IMG/VR virus record: IMGVR_UViG_3300022602_000288
Location: 1-31,664 of that record
Direction: 5' to 3' (one strand)
DNA from: a virus
Length of the DNA: 31,664 nt
Made by a program: the position numbers and the translations under genes. Shown piece by piece: positions 1 to 5,665 of this stretch. How positions within the stretch are numbered: position 1 is the first letter of the stretch; the number at the start of each line of letters is the position of its first letter. Below the pieces are notes generated by a model. It saw only the letters and a list, made by a program, of their open reading frames with translations, searched no databases and was not told the DNA's origin.

Positions 1-2
1 TT

Positions 3-269
3 GATATTTGTATTGATCGAAAGTATGTCATTAGAAATTACAAATCAATCATCACAGATATTGGCATCTTTTGTGAATTTACATTAGATGAGTGGAATGA
101 ACACGCTAAAAATATACGTGAGTTATATGAGCCTGAACCACGCAAAGAATGGGTAGGTCTGACGGATGAGGAAATAAAAAACATACTTGATTGTGGTCGT
201 GGTGGTTTAGTCGATATTAAAAAAGCAGAAGCCAAACTCAAGGAGAAAAATTGCACCCGTCAGGACTAA
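3..269 (+). CDS. Small phage protein, 5' end cut off by the window
   Basis: An open frame enters from the left edge and runs 88 codons to a TAA at 267-269, so the true start lies outside the window. The product is hydrophilic and charged. Residues about 46-55 of the visible part read EWVGLTDEEI; a WVGLTDEE motif recurs in many small phage proteins of unknown function (recalled from family knowledge, not searched). The C-terminus is Lys-rich. The Shine-Dalgarno and TTG start of the next gene lie inside its last codons, so the two are probably translated together as the first visible members of the early operon. I assign no function. Confidence comes from the uninterrupted frame, the recognisable motif and the tight coupling with the next gene. 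Confidence 0.6.
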   Translation, partial: DICIDRKYVIRNYKSIITDIGIFCEFTLDEWNEHAKNIRELYEPEPRKEWVGLTDEEIKNILDCGRGGLVDIKKAEAKLKEKNCTRQD

Positions 270-379
270 CACTTGAACGATGGAACTGGCCTTTCAAAAC
301 AGATGCAGAGCGTGAGCAGATTAGGTTGTGGCGAGAGGGCGTACCAAAAGATTTATCAGACACATCAATACCATTTTAA
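251..379 (+). CDS. Small hypothetical protein with TTG start
   Basis: A 42-residue frame begins at TTG 251, five bases after a perfect AAGGAG Shine-Dalgarno (240-245), and ends at TAA 377-379. The translation begins LHPSGLTLERWNWPF and ends with LSDTSIPF. It is rich in Trp and charged residues, with no membrane segment or Cys. It overlaps the end of the preceding gene by 19 bases and is followed after 9 bases by the next start, filling what would otherwise be a gap in a gapless operon. The rare start codon is supported by the very strong ribosome site and by the absence of a suitable in-frame ATG. Function unknown. Confidence 0.55.
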   Translation: MHPSGLTLERWNWPFKTDAEREQIRLWREGVPKDLSDTSIPF

Positions 380-388
380 GGAAAACAA

Positions 389-628
389 ATGAAACAAGAA
401 GGCAAAGTAAAGATCGGTTCCGCATACGAACCTAAGTGGTTTGAACGTAGGGCTACCCAAGGAACTTATAGCGCTAAAAATATTCCACTTGACAATGACC
501 AAATGTGGTTGCAAAATGCACTACTTGATGGTAGAGTACCAACTTATTGGAAAACAAAGATGGCGATAACAGTTGTTAGTATCGTCACAATACTCTACTT
601 TGCATGGGCTTATGGAGTGTTTAAATGA
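389..628 (+). CDS. Small protein with a C-terminal membrane anchor
   Basis: A 79-residue protein starts at ATG 389, preceded by AAGGAAAA. The N-terminal ~50 residues are polar and charged (a WFERRATQGTYSAKN stretch). Residues about 57-75 (MAITVVSIVTILYFAWAYG) form one hydrophobic helix close to the C-terminus, preceded by two lysines. This suggests a tail-anchored inner-membrane protein with most of its mass in the cytoplasm. There is no signal peptide or catalytic motif. It overlaps the following gene by an ATGA junction, so translation is probably coupled. It belongs to the accessory block at the front of the early operon, where phages often carry host-takeover or superinfection-exclusion proteins; applying that role here is inference only. 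Confidence 0.75.
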   Translation: MKQEGKVKIGSAYEPKWFERRATQGTYSAKNIPLDNDQMWLQNALLDGRVPTYWKTKMAITVVSIVTILYFAWAYGVFK

Positions 629-789
629 AAAAGAAAAAAGAAGTAGTTGAATACTGGAAACGCCCTCTGTATAAAGGATTCAAAATGGCAGACGTTGTGC
701 ATAGGCCGGGGGCACTAGATGTATTGAAGTATCCAAGCCGTGTCAGCAATACCTATTTTTATCCAGATGGGCGTGTAGTTAAAATCTAA
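625..789 (+). CDS. Small basic hypothetical protein
   Basis: The start ATG 625 overlaps the upstream TGA (ATGA). The frame encodes 54 residues, beginning MKKKKEVVEYWKRP and ending YFYPDGRVVKI, and stops at TAA 787-789. It is strongly basic at the N-terminus and rich in aromatic residues. The C-terminal NTYFYPDGR segment looks like a beta-turn region. No known domain is recognised. It is followed by AAGGAAAA and the next start at 799, so it fits exactly between its neighbours. The frame is real-looking because it is gap-free in position, overlaps in the same coupled style as the rest of the operon, and fills 160 otherwise empty bases. Confidence 0.65.
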   Translation: MKKKKEVVEYWKRPLYKGFKMADVVHRPGALDVLKYPSRVSNTYFYPDGRVVKI

Positions 790-798
790 GGAAAAGCA

Positions 799-1056
799 AT
801 GGACGAATATAGAAACAAACTCGTTGAACTTGGCAAGCAAGCAGGTATATACAAAAGTAAGTATGGCTTATTGTCAATACGGTTTGCAAAGAAAATCGAG
901 GAAATAGATGCAGTAGTCGCAGAGTGGAAAGCAGCACAGCCCGATAAGTTTTGGAGTGACGATGATCCTGAGTATAAGATCAAGTCGAATCGGTGGCGTG
1001 ACAGACGACTACGTACAAGTGTTCCCCTTAGTGAGATTCGTACAGGTGAACTATGA
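799..1056 (+). CDS. Hypothetical charged helical protein
   Basis: An 85-residue protein starts at ATG 799 with an AGGAAAA ribosome site. The first ~50 residues look alpha-helical, with amphipathic spacing around RFAKKIEEIDAVVAEWKAA. The second half is rich in Arg, Asp and Trp (SNRWRDRRLRTSVPLSEIR). There are no cysteines, membrane segments or catalytic signature. It overlaps the next gene by ATGA. The high charge and Arg-rich tail would be compatible with nucleic-acid or protein binding, but the sequence shows no specific fold and I do not assign a role. Confidence 0.65.
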   Translation: MDEYRNKLVELGKQAGIYKSKYGLLSIRFAKKIEEIDAVVAEWKAAQPDKFWSDDDPEYKIKSNRWRDRRLRTSVPLSEIRTGEL

Positions 1057-1307
1057 ACAAAACCGAAATGGCAAGGCAGATTTTGTCTGACGGTAGGTGG
1101 CATCGTATGAGTGATATAGCCAAAGCAATAGGCGAAACACAAGCCAATGTTCATCAAGTAGTAAATCGGGTTAAAGGTGTCGAGTACAAAATGAAAACGG
1201 TATTCAGGACAAGATGTAAGTATGCCAAACTTATGGATGCCGATACACCAATAGCCTTAGCCAAAAAATACCCCGGAGTTTGGGGTCAACTCTACTGGAG
1301 CACATGA
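1053..1307 (+). CDS. Winged helix-turn-helix-like small protein
   Basis: An 84-residue protein starts at ATG 1053 (ATGA overlap with the upstream stop). Residues about 4-40 fit a winged-HTH layout: a first helix (EMARQILSDGRWHRMSDIAKAIG), a turn, and a recognition-type helix (ETQANVHQVVNRV), followed by a possible wing around VEYKMKTVFRTRCKY. The opening resembles MarR/ROK-type 'ILSDGRWHTMSDIAKALG' modules in phage proteins. It is probably a DNA-binding accessory regulator of the phage or host, acting in the cytoplasm. The C-terminal ~25 residues (PIALAKKYPGVWGQLYW) are not part of the HTH. The assignment rests on pattern only; the target site is unknown. Confidence 0.6.
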   Translation: MNKTEMARQILSDGRWHRMSDIAKAIGETQANVHQVVNRVKGVEYKMKTVFRTRCKYAKLMDADTPIALAKKYPGVWGQLYWST

Positions 1308-1504
1308 TGACCGAGGATGAAGCATTTAAAGAGATGGAAGAGAGGTTGCGTAACGCACCAAGGGTAGTAGGTGCATTGCATGCGGCGACTAAAGCGCAGC
1401 AGTTTGTAGAAGAGACGGGGCAAGAGCTTGGTATCTATACATTACGCAAGGCGTTCGAGTTAGGGTTTATTCGTGGTTATATGGAAGGAAGAGAAACAAA
1501 ATGA
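1307..1504 (+). CDS. Hypothetical acidic helical protein
   Basis: I prefer the ATG at 1307 because GGAG at 1297-1300 is then 6 bases away. An in-frame ATG at 1304 has only 3 bases of spacing, and an upstream in-frame start near 1280 lies well inside the previous gene. The protein is about 65 residues, starting MTEDEAFKEMEERLRN and ending RGYMEGRETK. It is predicted helical and acidic at the N-terminus. The segment ELGIYTLRKAFELGFIRGYMEGR resembles small phage proteins with a C-terminal amphipathic helix. It overlaps the next gene by ATGA. Function unknown; no Cys, no membrane helix. Confidence 0.6.
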   Translation: MTEDEAFKEMEERLRNAPRVVGALHAATKAQQFVEETGQELGIYTLRKAFELGFIRGYMEGRETK

Positions 1505-1875
1505 AAAAGCAAAACAAAGCAGATAAGATTCGTAAATACATGGCTAAGTATCCAGAAGCAAAGCCGTCAACGATTGCACTTGATACGGGTGTAAGTGTGA
1601 ACTATGTGTACTACATACTTTCACAGAATAAGAAAGGCATAGTATCCAAGAGAGAGCAGCAGAAGGCTAGTGTGGCTAGGTTACGCATAAAGAAAGCCCG
1701 TCTGCAAAAGAAATTAGAGAAGCTAGAAACAACACCGCACATCCCACTTAACGAGCAGCCAACGCATACGGTTACTGGTGTAAGTGGACATACTTATGAG
1801 ATGCCTAACTTTTTGCCACAGCAGAAACTATCATTCTTGCAGAAAGTCAGCGGGTTCTTTAAAGGTCTATTCTAA
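1501..1875 (+). CDS. HTH plus coiled-coil protein, possible regulator
   Basis: A 124-residue protein starts at ATG 1501 (ATGA overlap). Residues about 5-45 form an HTH-type unit (KADKIRKYMAKYPEAKPSTIALDTG, then SVNYVYYILSQNKK); the phrase 'KPSTIALDTGVSVNYVYYIL' is the typical resolvase/transposase-like 'A..lGvs..tVy..l' pattern. Residues about 48-78 are a Lys/Arg-rich coiled coil (RLRIKKARLQKKLEKLE). The last ~20 residues are amphipathic and hydrophobic (KLSFLQKVSGFFKGLF). It may bind DNA as a dimer. It is the last gene before a 174-base intergenic stretch with a promoter, so it closes the first transcription block. A regulatory role is inference from the fold alone. Confidence 0.6.
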   Translation: MKKQNKADKIRKYMAKYPEAKPSTIALDTGVSVNYVYYILSQNKKGIVSKREQQKASVARLRIKKARLQKKLEKLETTPHIPLNEQPTHTVTGVSGHTYEMPNFLPQQKLSFLQKVSGFFKGLF

Positions 1876-1879
1876 CAAC

Positions 1880-1951
1880 GCCTAGCATGGTGATACGCCA
1901 ACAGTTACGCCTTGTATATGTGTGCTGTAGCGTGGGTGCAAGTTGCTAGGC
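1880..1951 (+). ncRNA. Possible structured RNA in the intergenic region
   Basis: The 174 bases between 1876 and 2049 hold no gene. Within them a perfect 8-bp inverted repeat, GCCTAGCA (1880-1887) and TGCTAGGC (1944-1951), closes a 72-base unit. Immediately inside is a 5-bp hairpin (1888-1892 with 1896-1900, loop ATA, one G-T pair). Directly abutting it is a 4-bp helix, ACAG (1901-1904) with CTGT (1925-1928). The flush stacking of three helices resembles the acceptor and D-arm side of a tRNA, but no T-arm or 7-base anticodon loop can be drawn, so it is not called a tRNA. It could be a small phage RNA, a leader or processing element, or chance. No U-run follows, so it is not a classic terminator. 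Confidence 0.3.
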
Positions 1952-2021
1952 ATATAGTTTGTCTACTTGTACCCTCCCTCAACACGACGGGGGGCGTGGA
2001 ATATACATAACCCCCCACTCC

Positions 2022-2051
2022 TTGACAAAGTAAAAAGAGGCATCATATAAT
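2022..2051 (+). promoter_or_regulatory. Sigma-70-type promoter, -10 overlapping the VRR-NUC start codon
   Basis: A consensus -35 TTGACA (2022-2027) and a consensus -10 TATAAT (2046-2051) are separated by 18 bases. The 18-base block CTTGACAAAGTAAAAAGA recurs exactly at 8807-8824, which also carries TATAAT, so the element is very unlikely to be chance. The ATG of the nuclease gene starts at 2050, inside the -10 box. A transcript starting about 7 bases after the -10 would begin within the gene. An AAGAGG at 2035-2040 could act as ribosome site on read-through transcripts. Confidence 0.75.
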
Positions 2052-2349
2052 GGCATCTACCCCAGAGAAAAAGGTCAAAGACAAATGCAAAGAGATATTC
2101 AAGAAGCATGGTGTCTGGCACTTCTCTCCTAACATGAACGGACTAGGTAGAGCAGGAGTACCCGATTTGATATGCTGTGTCAATGGGTATTTCTTAGCGG
2201 TGGAATGCAAAGCAGGAAAAGGCAAGACAACAGCACTTCAAGATAGAGAGTTAGCTGCGATACGTGCTGCAATGGGAGCGGCGCTTGTAGTAAATGAAGA
2301 TAACCTAGCAGAGCTAGAGCAAACCATAGAAGGACTACAACTATTATGA
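2050..2349 (+). CDS. VRR-NUC domain endonuclease
   Basis: This 99-residue protein is a stand-alone VRR-NUC nuclease, a PD-(D/E)XK-fold family found in phage replication modules and in FAN1. The basic N-terminal helix (TPEKKVKDKCKEIFKKHG) is followed by the family's NGxGRxGVPDL segment with D39, then VECKAGKG with E52 and K54, then Q64 in the Q-rich helix (TALQDRELAAIRAAMG), and a final beta strand (AALVV). All expected catalytic residues are present. The usual length is 90-120 residues, so it is complete. In the family such enzymes cut branched or structured DNA with Mg2+; here it may resolve replication intermediates next to the DNA polymerase. The start at 2050 is kept because the conserved N-terminal helix begins there, although it overlaps a promoter. 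Confidence 0.88.
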   Translation: MASTPEKKVKDKCKEIFKKHGVWHFSPNMNGLGRAGVPDLICCVNGYFLAVECKAGKGKTTALQDRELAAIRAAMGAALVVNEDNLAELEQTIEGLQLL

Positions 2350-2747
2350 ATGAAGAATTCAGCGCGGGAGTAAAAATACTTCTACAGCGCATGGAAACAA
2401 ACCCCGAAGAATTTTTTGACGCAGGGGGGCATAGCCCAAGAACACAATCCCCTAAATTTGAAGGTTTGATGGAGCAGATTATTAACCACAAGGTTGGTCA
2501 AATGGTGTCCGCAAGCTCGATAACGCCATGTTTTACTCAGGCCGAGTTTGATGCACTCTTTGAGGGGTATAGCAAGATTAGGCGTAAGGCGTTTGATGAC
2601 CATGTTATGTCGCAGATTCTAGACCCAAAGCAAAACGATGGGGTGACGCTAAAGAATATAAAGCACCCAACTAAATTTATGACTATGGCATCCATAACAA
2701 ACGATGCGTTGCGGATATTAGAGAACGAGTTAGTTTTTAAAAGGTAA
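2346..2747 (+). CDS. Conserved phage protein of unknown function
   Basis: A 133-residue protein starts at ATG 2346, overlapping the nuclease stop (ATGA). The N-terminus (GVKILLQRMETNPEEFFD) matches the N-terminus of the protein at 5032-5277 (GIKLLLERRKMYPEEF). The phrase 'LLxRMxxNPEEF' is a recurring opening in proteins of podovirus replication regions. A central segment around ITPCFTQAEFDALFEGYSKIRR looks helical, and the C-terminus is basic. No enzyme motif is visible. Its position between a nuclease and the DNA polymerase suggests a replication accessory role, but this is inference only. Confidence 0.7.
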   Translation: MNEEFSAGVKILLQRMETNPEEFFDAGGHSPRTQSPKFEGLMEQIINHKVGQMVSASSITPCFTQAEFDALFEGYSKIRRKAFDDHVMSQILDPKQNDGVTLKNIKHPTKFMTMASITNDALRILENELVFKR

Positions 2748-2759
2748 ATATCAAATTAA

Positions 2760-4586
2760 ATGAAAATAATTACACTTGATTTTGAATCCTACTACTCGCA
2801 GTCTTATAGCCTATCCAAACTTACAACCGAAGAATATATCCGTGGTAAAGAGTTTGAGGTTATCGGAGTAGCGGTAAAGGTCAATGACGGCGAGACGCAG
2901 TTTTTCTCAGGAACGTATGACAACACAAAGAACTTCCTTAAGAGTTTTGATTTTGAAAACAACCTTGCATTGGCTCATAACGCTATGTTTGATGCTGCTA
3001 TATTGGGTTGGCATTTTGGGGTTAATCCTCGTGGTTGGTTGGATACACTTAGCATGGCTCGTGCAATACATAGCACAGAAGTTGGAGGTAGCCTCGCAAA
3101 ACTTACAGAGTTTTATGGATTGGGTGCTAAAGGTACGGAAGTCCTTAAGGCGTTGGGTAAAAGGCGCTTAGACTTTACCGCCGAAGAAATGGCGCAGTAC
3201 GGGGAGTATTGCAAGAACGATGTAGAGTTGACATGGAAACTGTTTAACTGTATGCGCCCAGACTTTCCCCCTACTGAGCTACGCCTAATTGATCTGACTA
3301 TACGCATGTTTAGTGAGCCGGTGTTAGAACTGAATCAAGGCAAGCTAGAAGCACACATGATGATTATAGCCGATAAGAAGGCAAAACTTCTTAATACTGT
3401 TGGGTTGGACGGACGAGAAAACCTAATGAGCAATGACAAGTTTGCCGAGATGCTACGCATGGTTAAAGTCGAACCTCCTCGTAAGATTAGTCCGATTACA
3501 GGCAAGGAAACATGGGCGTTCTCTAAAACTGACGAAGCATTTAAGGCGTTACTGGAGCATGAAAACCTAATAGTACAAACTCTAGTATCAGCTCGTCTTG
3601 GGCTTAAGTCTACTCAGGAAGAAACACGCACTCAAAGATTCATAGATATATCAGAGCGTGGCACGTTACCTATCCCATTACGTTATTACGCTGCACATAC
3701 AGGGCGATGGGGTGGTGATGACAAGGTAAACATGCAAAACTTAGGGCGTACATCTCCTTTAAAGTATGCAATCCATGCGCCTACAGGGTATTTAATGATT
3801 GATTCGGATTCATCACAGATCGAAGCACGTACTGTGGCATGGTTAGCGGAACAAGACGACTTAGTGGAGGCATTTGAAAATGGGCAGGACGTATACAAAA
3901 TCATGGCTGCTGCTATCTATGGCAAGGCGGAATCAGAAATTACTAAGGAAGAACGCTTTGTTGGCAAGACAACAATTCTCGGTGCTGGTTATGGTATGGG
4001 TGCTGCAAAGTTCAAGGCGCAACTTAAAACATTTGGAGTGGATATTGAAGAAGATGAAGCAAAGCGCATCATACAAGTCTACAGGGAAACATACCCCAAA
4101 ATACCGCAACTATGGAAGCAAGCGTCGAACGCTCTTGAAGCTATCCTTAGCGAACAAACATCTGAAGTCGGTAGAGATGGCGTATTAGTAGTTGACCCCA
4201 AGCGTGGTATCCGCATGCCAAACGGACTATATATCAAGTATCCGAACCTACGCAAGGTAGACAAGGAAGGCGGCGGTGTTGAATACGTCTACGATACCAA
4301 GCGTGGTAAAGCTGTTATCCCTAACAGGATATATGGAGGTAAGGTAGTAGAGAATCTTTGCCAAGGCTTAGCCCGTATTATTATCGGCGAACAGATGTTA
4401 CGTATTGCCAAGAAGTACAGGGTTGTAATGACGGTGCATGATGCGATTGCTTGTATCGTGCCGGAGAACGAAGTTAAAGTAGCACAAGAGTACGTTGAGA
4501 TGTGCATGAGAATGCGCCCCGATTGGGCGTTGGGTTTACCTTTGAATTGCGAGAGTGGACATGGGAGTTCTTACGGAGAATGCTAG
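2760..4586 (+). CDS. Family A DNA polymerase with 3'-5' exonuclease (Leu762 type)
   Basis: This 608-residue protein is the phage replicative DNA polymerase (PolA/T7 gp5-like). The N-terminal DEDDy proofreading exonuclease shows Exo I D7 and E9 (TLDFES), Exo II with D78 (HNAMFDAAIL), and Exo III with Y150 and D154 (YCKNDV). In the polymerase domain, motif A has D350 and E355 (DSSQIEAR, Ser replacing the usual Tyr), motif B has R399, K403, L407 and Y411 (RFVGKTTILGAGYG), and motif C has H560 and D561 (VHDA, with Ala instead of the frequent Glu). L407 aligns with E. coli Phe762. There is no 5' nuclease domain, and T7 gp5 is about 100 residues longer. No strong ribosome site is visible before ATG 2760. 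It probably works with the primase-helicase at 10664 and the ssDNA-binding candidate at 9480. Confidence 0.96.
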   Translation: MKIITLDFESYYSQSYSLSKLTTEEYIRGKEFEVIGVAVKVNDGETQFFSGTYDNTKNFLKSFDFENNLALAHNAMFDAAILGWHFGVNPRGWLDTLSMARAIHSTEVGGSLAKLTEFYGLGAKGTEVLKALGKRRLDFTAEEMAQYGEYCKNDVELTWKLFNCMRPDFPPTELRLIDLTIRMFSEPVLELNQGKLEAHMMIIADKKAKLLNTVGLDGRENLMSNDKFAEMLRMVKVEPPRKISPITGKETWAFSKTDEAFKALLEHENLIVQTLVSARLGLKSTQEETRTQRFIDISERGTLPIPLRYYAAHTGRWGGDDKVNMQNLGRTSPLKYAIHAPTGYLMIDSDSSQIEARTVAWLAEQDDLVEAFENGQDVYKIMAAAIYGKAESEITKEERFVGKTTILGAGYGMGAAKFKAQLKTFGVDIEEDEAKRIIQVYRETYPKIPQLWKQASNALEAILSEQTSEVGRDGVLVVDPKRGIRMPNGLYIKYPNLRKVDKEGGGVEYVYDTKRGKAVIPNRIYGGKVVENLCQGLARIIIGEQMLRIAKKYRVVMTVHDAIACIVPENEVKVAQEYVEMCMRMRPDWALGLPLNCESGHGSSYGEC

Positions 4587-4872
4587 ACCGTTAATTTTAA
4601 TGGCGGAAGAGAAAAATCAAGATGAGCTTTCAATACATGGACGTATAACATTTAAGCAAACCCCTAAGTGTGTTTCGGCAGAGCAATATAAGAAGTGGCA
4701 AGCAGCAGCTAGATGGATACCCCCTCAGAATTATGGTTTTTGCACTGACTGTACTAAGGAATACCAGTCAAAAATGCTTGAAGCCGGAAGGTGTAGCCAT
4801 CCAGAAATTAAGTTTCGTAAACGAGGTCGATTGAAAAACGAAGGGTTTATACCCGCAGAGGAAAACGAATGA
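4561..4872 (+). CDS. Small putative zinc-binding phage protein
   Basis: About 103 residues if ATG 4561 is used; GTG 4555 or ATG 4600 are in-frame alternatives, and no strong Shine-Dalgarno decides among them (a weak GAGAG precedes 4561). The core reads FCTDCTKEYQSKM then AGRCSHPEI: a CxxC pair, then Cys and His about 14 residues later, consistent with one zinc site. The tail is basic (KFRKRGRLKNEG), then acidic at the end. It overlaps the polymerase 3' end by 26 bases and the next gene by ATGA. Similar 'GFCTDCTxEYQxxM...GRC.HP' proteins are recalled from other phages without a known role; DNA or RNA binding is a guess. Confidence 0.65.
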   Translation: MGVLTENARPLILMAEEKNQDELSIHGRITFKQTPKCVSAEQYKKWQAAARWIPPQNYGFCTDCTKEYQSKMLEAGRCSHPEIKFRKRGRLKNEGFIPAEENE

Positions 4873-5024
4873 ACAAATATTTAATCGGTGCATTACTTGC
4901 GGTGATTGCAACGGCAGCGGCAGCTAACTGTATAACAAATGTTATCGTCAACCGAGACGGTACGCACACGGTATGCACCACTTGCTGCACAGATAGCACT
5001 AATTGCGTAACCACTTGCATGTGA
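4869..5024 (+). CDS. Secreted cysteine-rich small protein
   Basis: A 51-residue frame starts at ATG 4869 (ATGA overlap; GAGGAAAAC upstream is a fair ribosome site) and stops at TGA 5022-5024. Residues 1-19 form a clear signal peptide: Lys3, a hydrophobic core (LIGALLAVIATAAAA) and an Ala-rich cleavage region before N20-C21. The mature part of about 32 residues has six cysteines (C21, C36, C39, C40, C46, C50) and many Thr/Asn residues. A lipobox is unlikely because Asn precedes C21. It is probably exported to the periplasm and disulfide-bonded there. It sits among early replication genes, an unusual place for a secreted protein. Function unknown; small Cys-rich exported proteins of similar look exist in aquatic proteobacteria and phages (recalled, not searched). 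Confidence 0.65.
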   Translation: MNKYLIGALLAVIATAAAANCITNVIVNRDGTHTVCTTCCTDSTNCVTTCM

Positions 5025-5031
5025 GGCCGCT

Positions 5032-5277
5032 ATGGATGAAGGCATTAAGTTACTTCTAGAACGCAGAAAGATGTACCCCGAAGAGTTTGTGCGGCGTAAA
5101 GATAGGTTCTATTCTAAATGGGTAGATTTTTTAGATTTATGGAGTATTGACCTTGATGACGCTAGCACTTACAAAAATGTAAAATTATTTGGGAATGGAG
5201 AATTCCATAAGGCAGTTATGCGTAAGCTACTGGAAGAGGAAGAAAAATATTTATCATATCTAGATCAAGCTAGGTAA
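5032..5277 (+). CDS. Hypothetical protein sharing an N-terminal motif with the 2346-2747 product
   Basis: An 81-residue protein starts at ATG 5032, seven bases after the preceding stop. Residues 4-19 (GIKLLLERRKMYPEEF) resemble residues 8-23 of the protein at 2346-2747 (GVKILLQRMETNPEEF), the only clear sequence relation in the window between two early proteins. The rest is helical and charged, with an aromatic stretch (FYSKWVDFLDLW) and a Glu-rich C-terminal helix (RKLLEEEEKYLSYL). It may be a diverged or shortened paralogue, or both may share a short interaction helix. No enzyme motif; function unknown. Confidence 0.65.
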   Translation: MDEGIKLLLERRKMYPEEFVRRKDRFYSKWVDFLDLWSIDLDDASTYKNVKLFGNGEFHKAVMRKLLEEEEKYLSYLDQAR

Positions 5278-5281
5278 AGCT

Positions 5282-5344
5282 ATGGTAAACACCAAGGAAA
5301 GGATGGCAGAATATATGTTGAAGAGCATGTACCCAAATGAATGA
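5282..5344 (+). CDS. Possible 20-residue small protein
   Basis: ATG 5282 lies six bases after AGG in TAGGTAAAGCT and encodes MVNTKERMAEYMLKSMYPNE, ending at TGA 5342-5344, which overlaps the start of the next gene. It would form a single amphipathic helix. It may be a real micro-protein or a coupling leader that brings ribosomes to the 5337 start, which lacks its own clear Shine-Dalgarno. Very short frames arise by chance, so confidence is low. Confidence 0.25.
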   Translation: MVNTKERMAEYMLKSMYPNE

Positions 5345-5525
5345 TGAAGATTTGAGAGACTTGTTTGCAGCGTTTGCTATGCTGAATATGACATGGAAAA
5401 CAGGTGCAGAAGATGAAGATGCAAAAGAATGCTACACAGTAGCGGATGCGATGCTTAGAGCTAAACACGCAGAAAAAGAAATTGGTATTACCGCAGCTAA
5501 ACCTAAACGAAAGAGGACATTATGA
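5337..5525 (+). CDS. Small hypothetical protein with basic tail
   Basis: A 62-residue protein starts at ATG 5337 and overlaps the next gene by ATGA. It is acidic and helical in the first ~50 residues (NDEDLRDLFAAFAMLNMTW and a CYTVADAMLRAKHAE helix) and ends in a basic stretch, KPKRKRTL. A single Cys is present; no membrane segment. The bipartite acidic-helical and basic-tail layout could suit a nucleic-acid or polymerase partner, but nothing specific is recognised. Confidence 0.6.
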   Translation: MNDEDLRDLFAAFAMLNMTWKTGAEDEDAKECYTVADAMLRAKHAEKEIGITAAKPKRKRTL

Positions 5526-5665
5526 GTAGTTGGTTAATCGCCGTTATTGGCATTGTGTATCTTGTGGTAGCAGTAGATTTATTTCGCAAAGGACAAATAG
5601 GACTAGGCATCGCTTTTATAGGCTATGCTCTGGGTAACGTAGGTTTATTTCTGGAAGCAAAATGA
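5522..5665 (+). CDS. Two-helix small membrane protein
   Basis: ATG 5522 overlaps the previous stop (ATGA), with GAGGAC upstream as ribosome site. The 47-residue product has two hydrophobic segments: residues about 4-19 (WLIAVIGIVYLVVAVD) and about 27-44 (GLGIAFIGYALGNVGLFL), joined by a short charged loop (LFRKGQ). Both ends are short. Tiny phage membrane proteins with a final 'GYALxNVGL' helix are recalled from other tailed phages. It is probably an inner-membrane helical hairpin of unknown function; an anti-host or superinfection-exclusion role would be speculation. It overlaps the following gene by ATGA. Confidence 0.72.
   Translation: MSSWLIAVIGIVYLVVAVDLFRKGQIGLGIAFIGYALGNVGLFLEAK

Noticed and set aside
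1280-1306. Upstream ATG start for the gene ending at 1504
   Set aside because: It would overlap the previous gene by 28 bases without a ribosome site, whereas GGAG fits ATG 1307.
1880-1951. tRNA gene in the intergenic region
   Set aside because: The acceptor-like stem and first hairpin fit, but the middle stem has a 20-base loop and no T-arm can be formed.
2884-3171. 95-residue + strand frame inside the polymerase
   Set aside because: It overlaps conserved exonuclease motifs in another frame and has no ribosome site.
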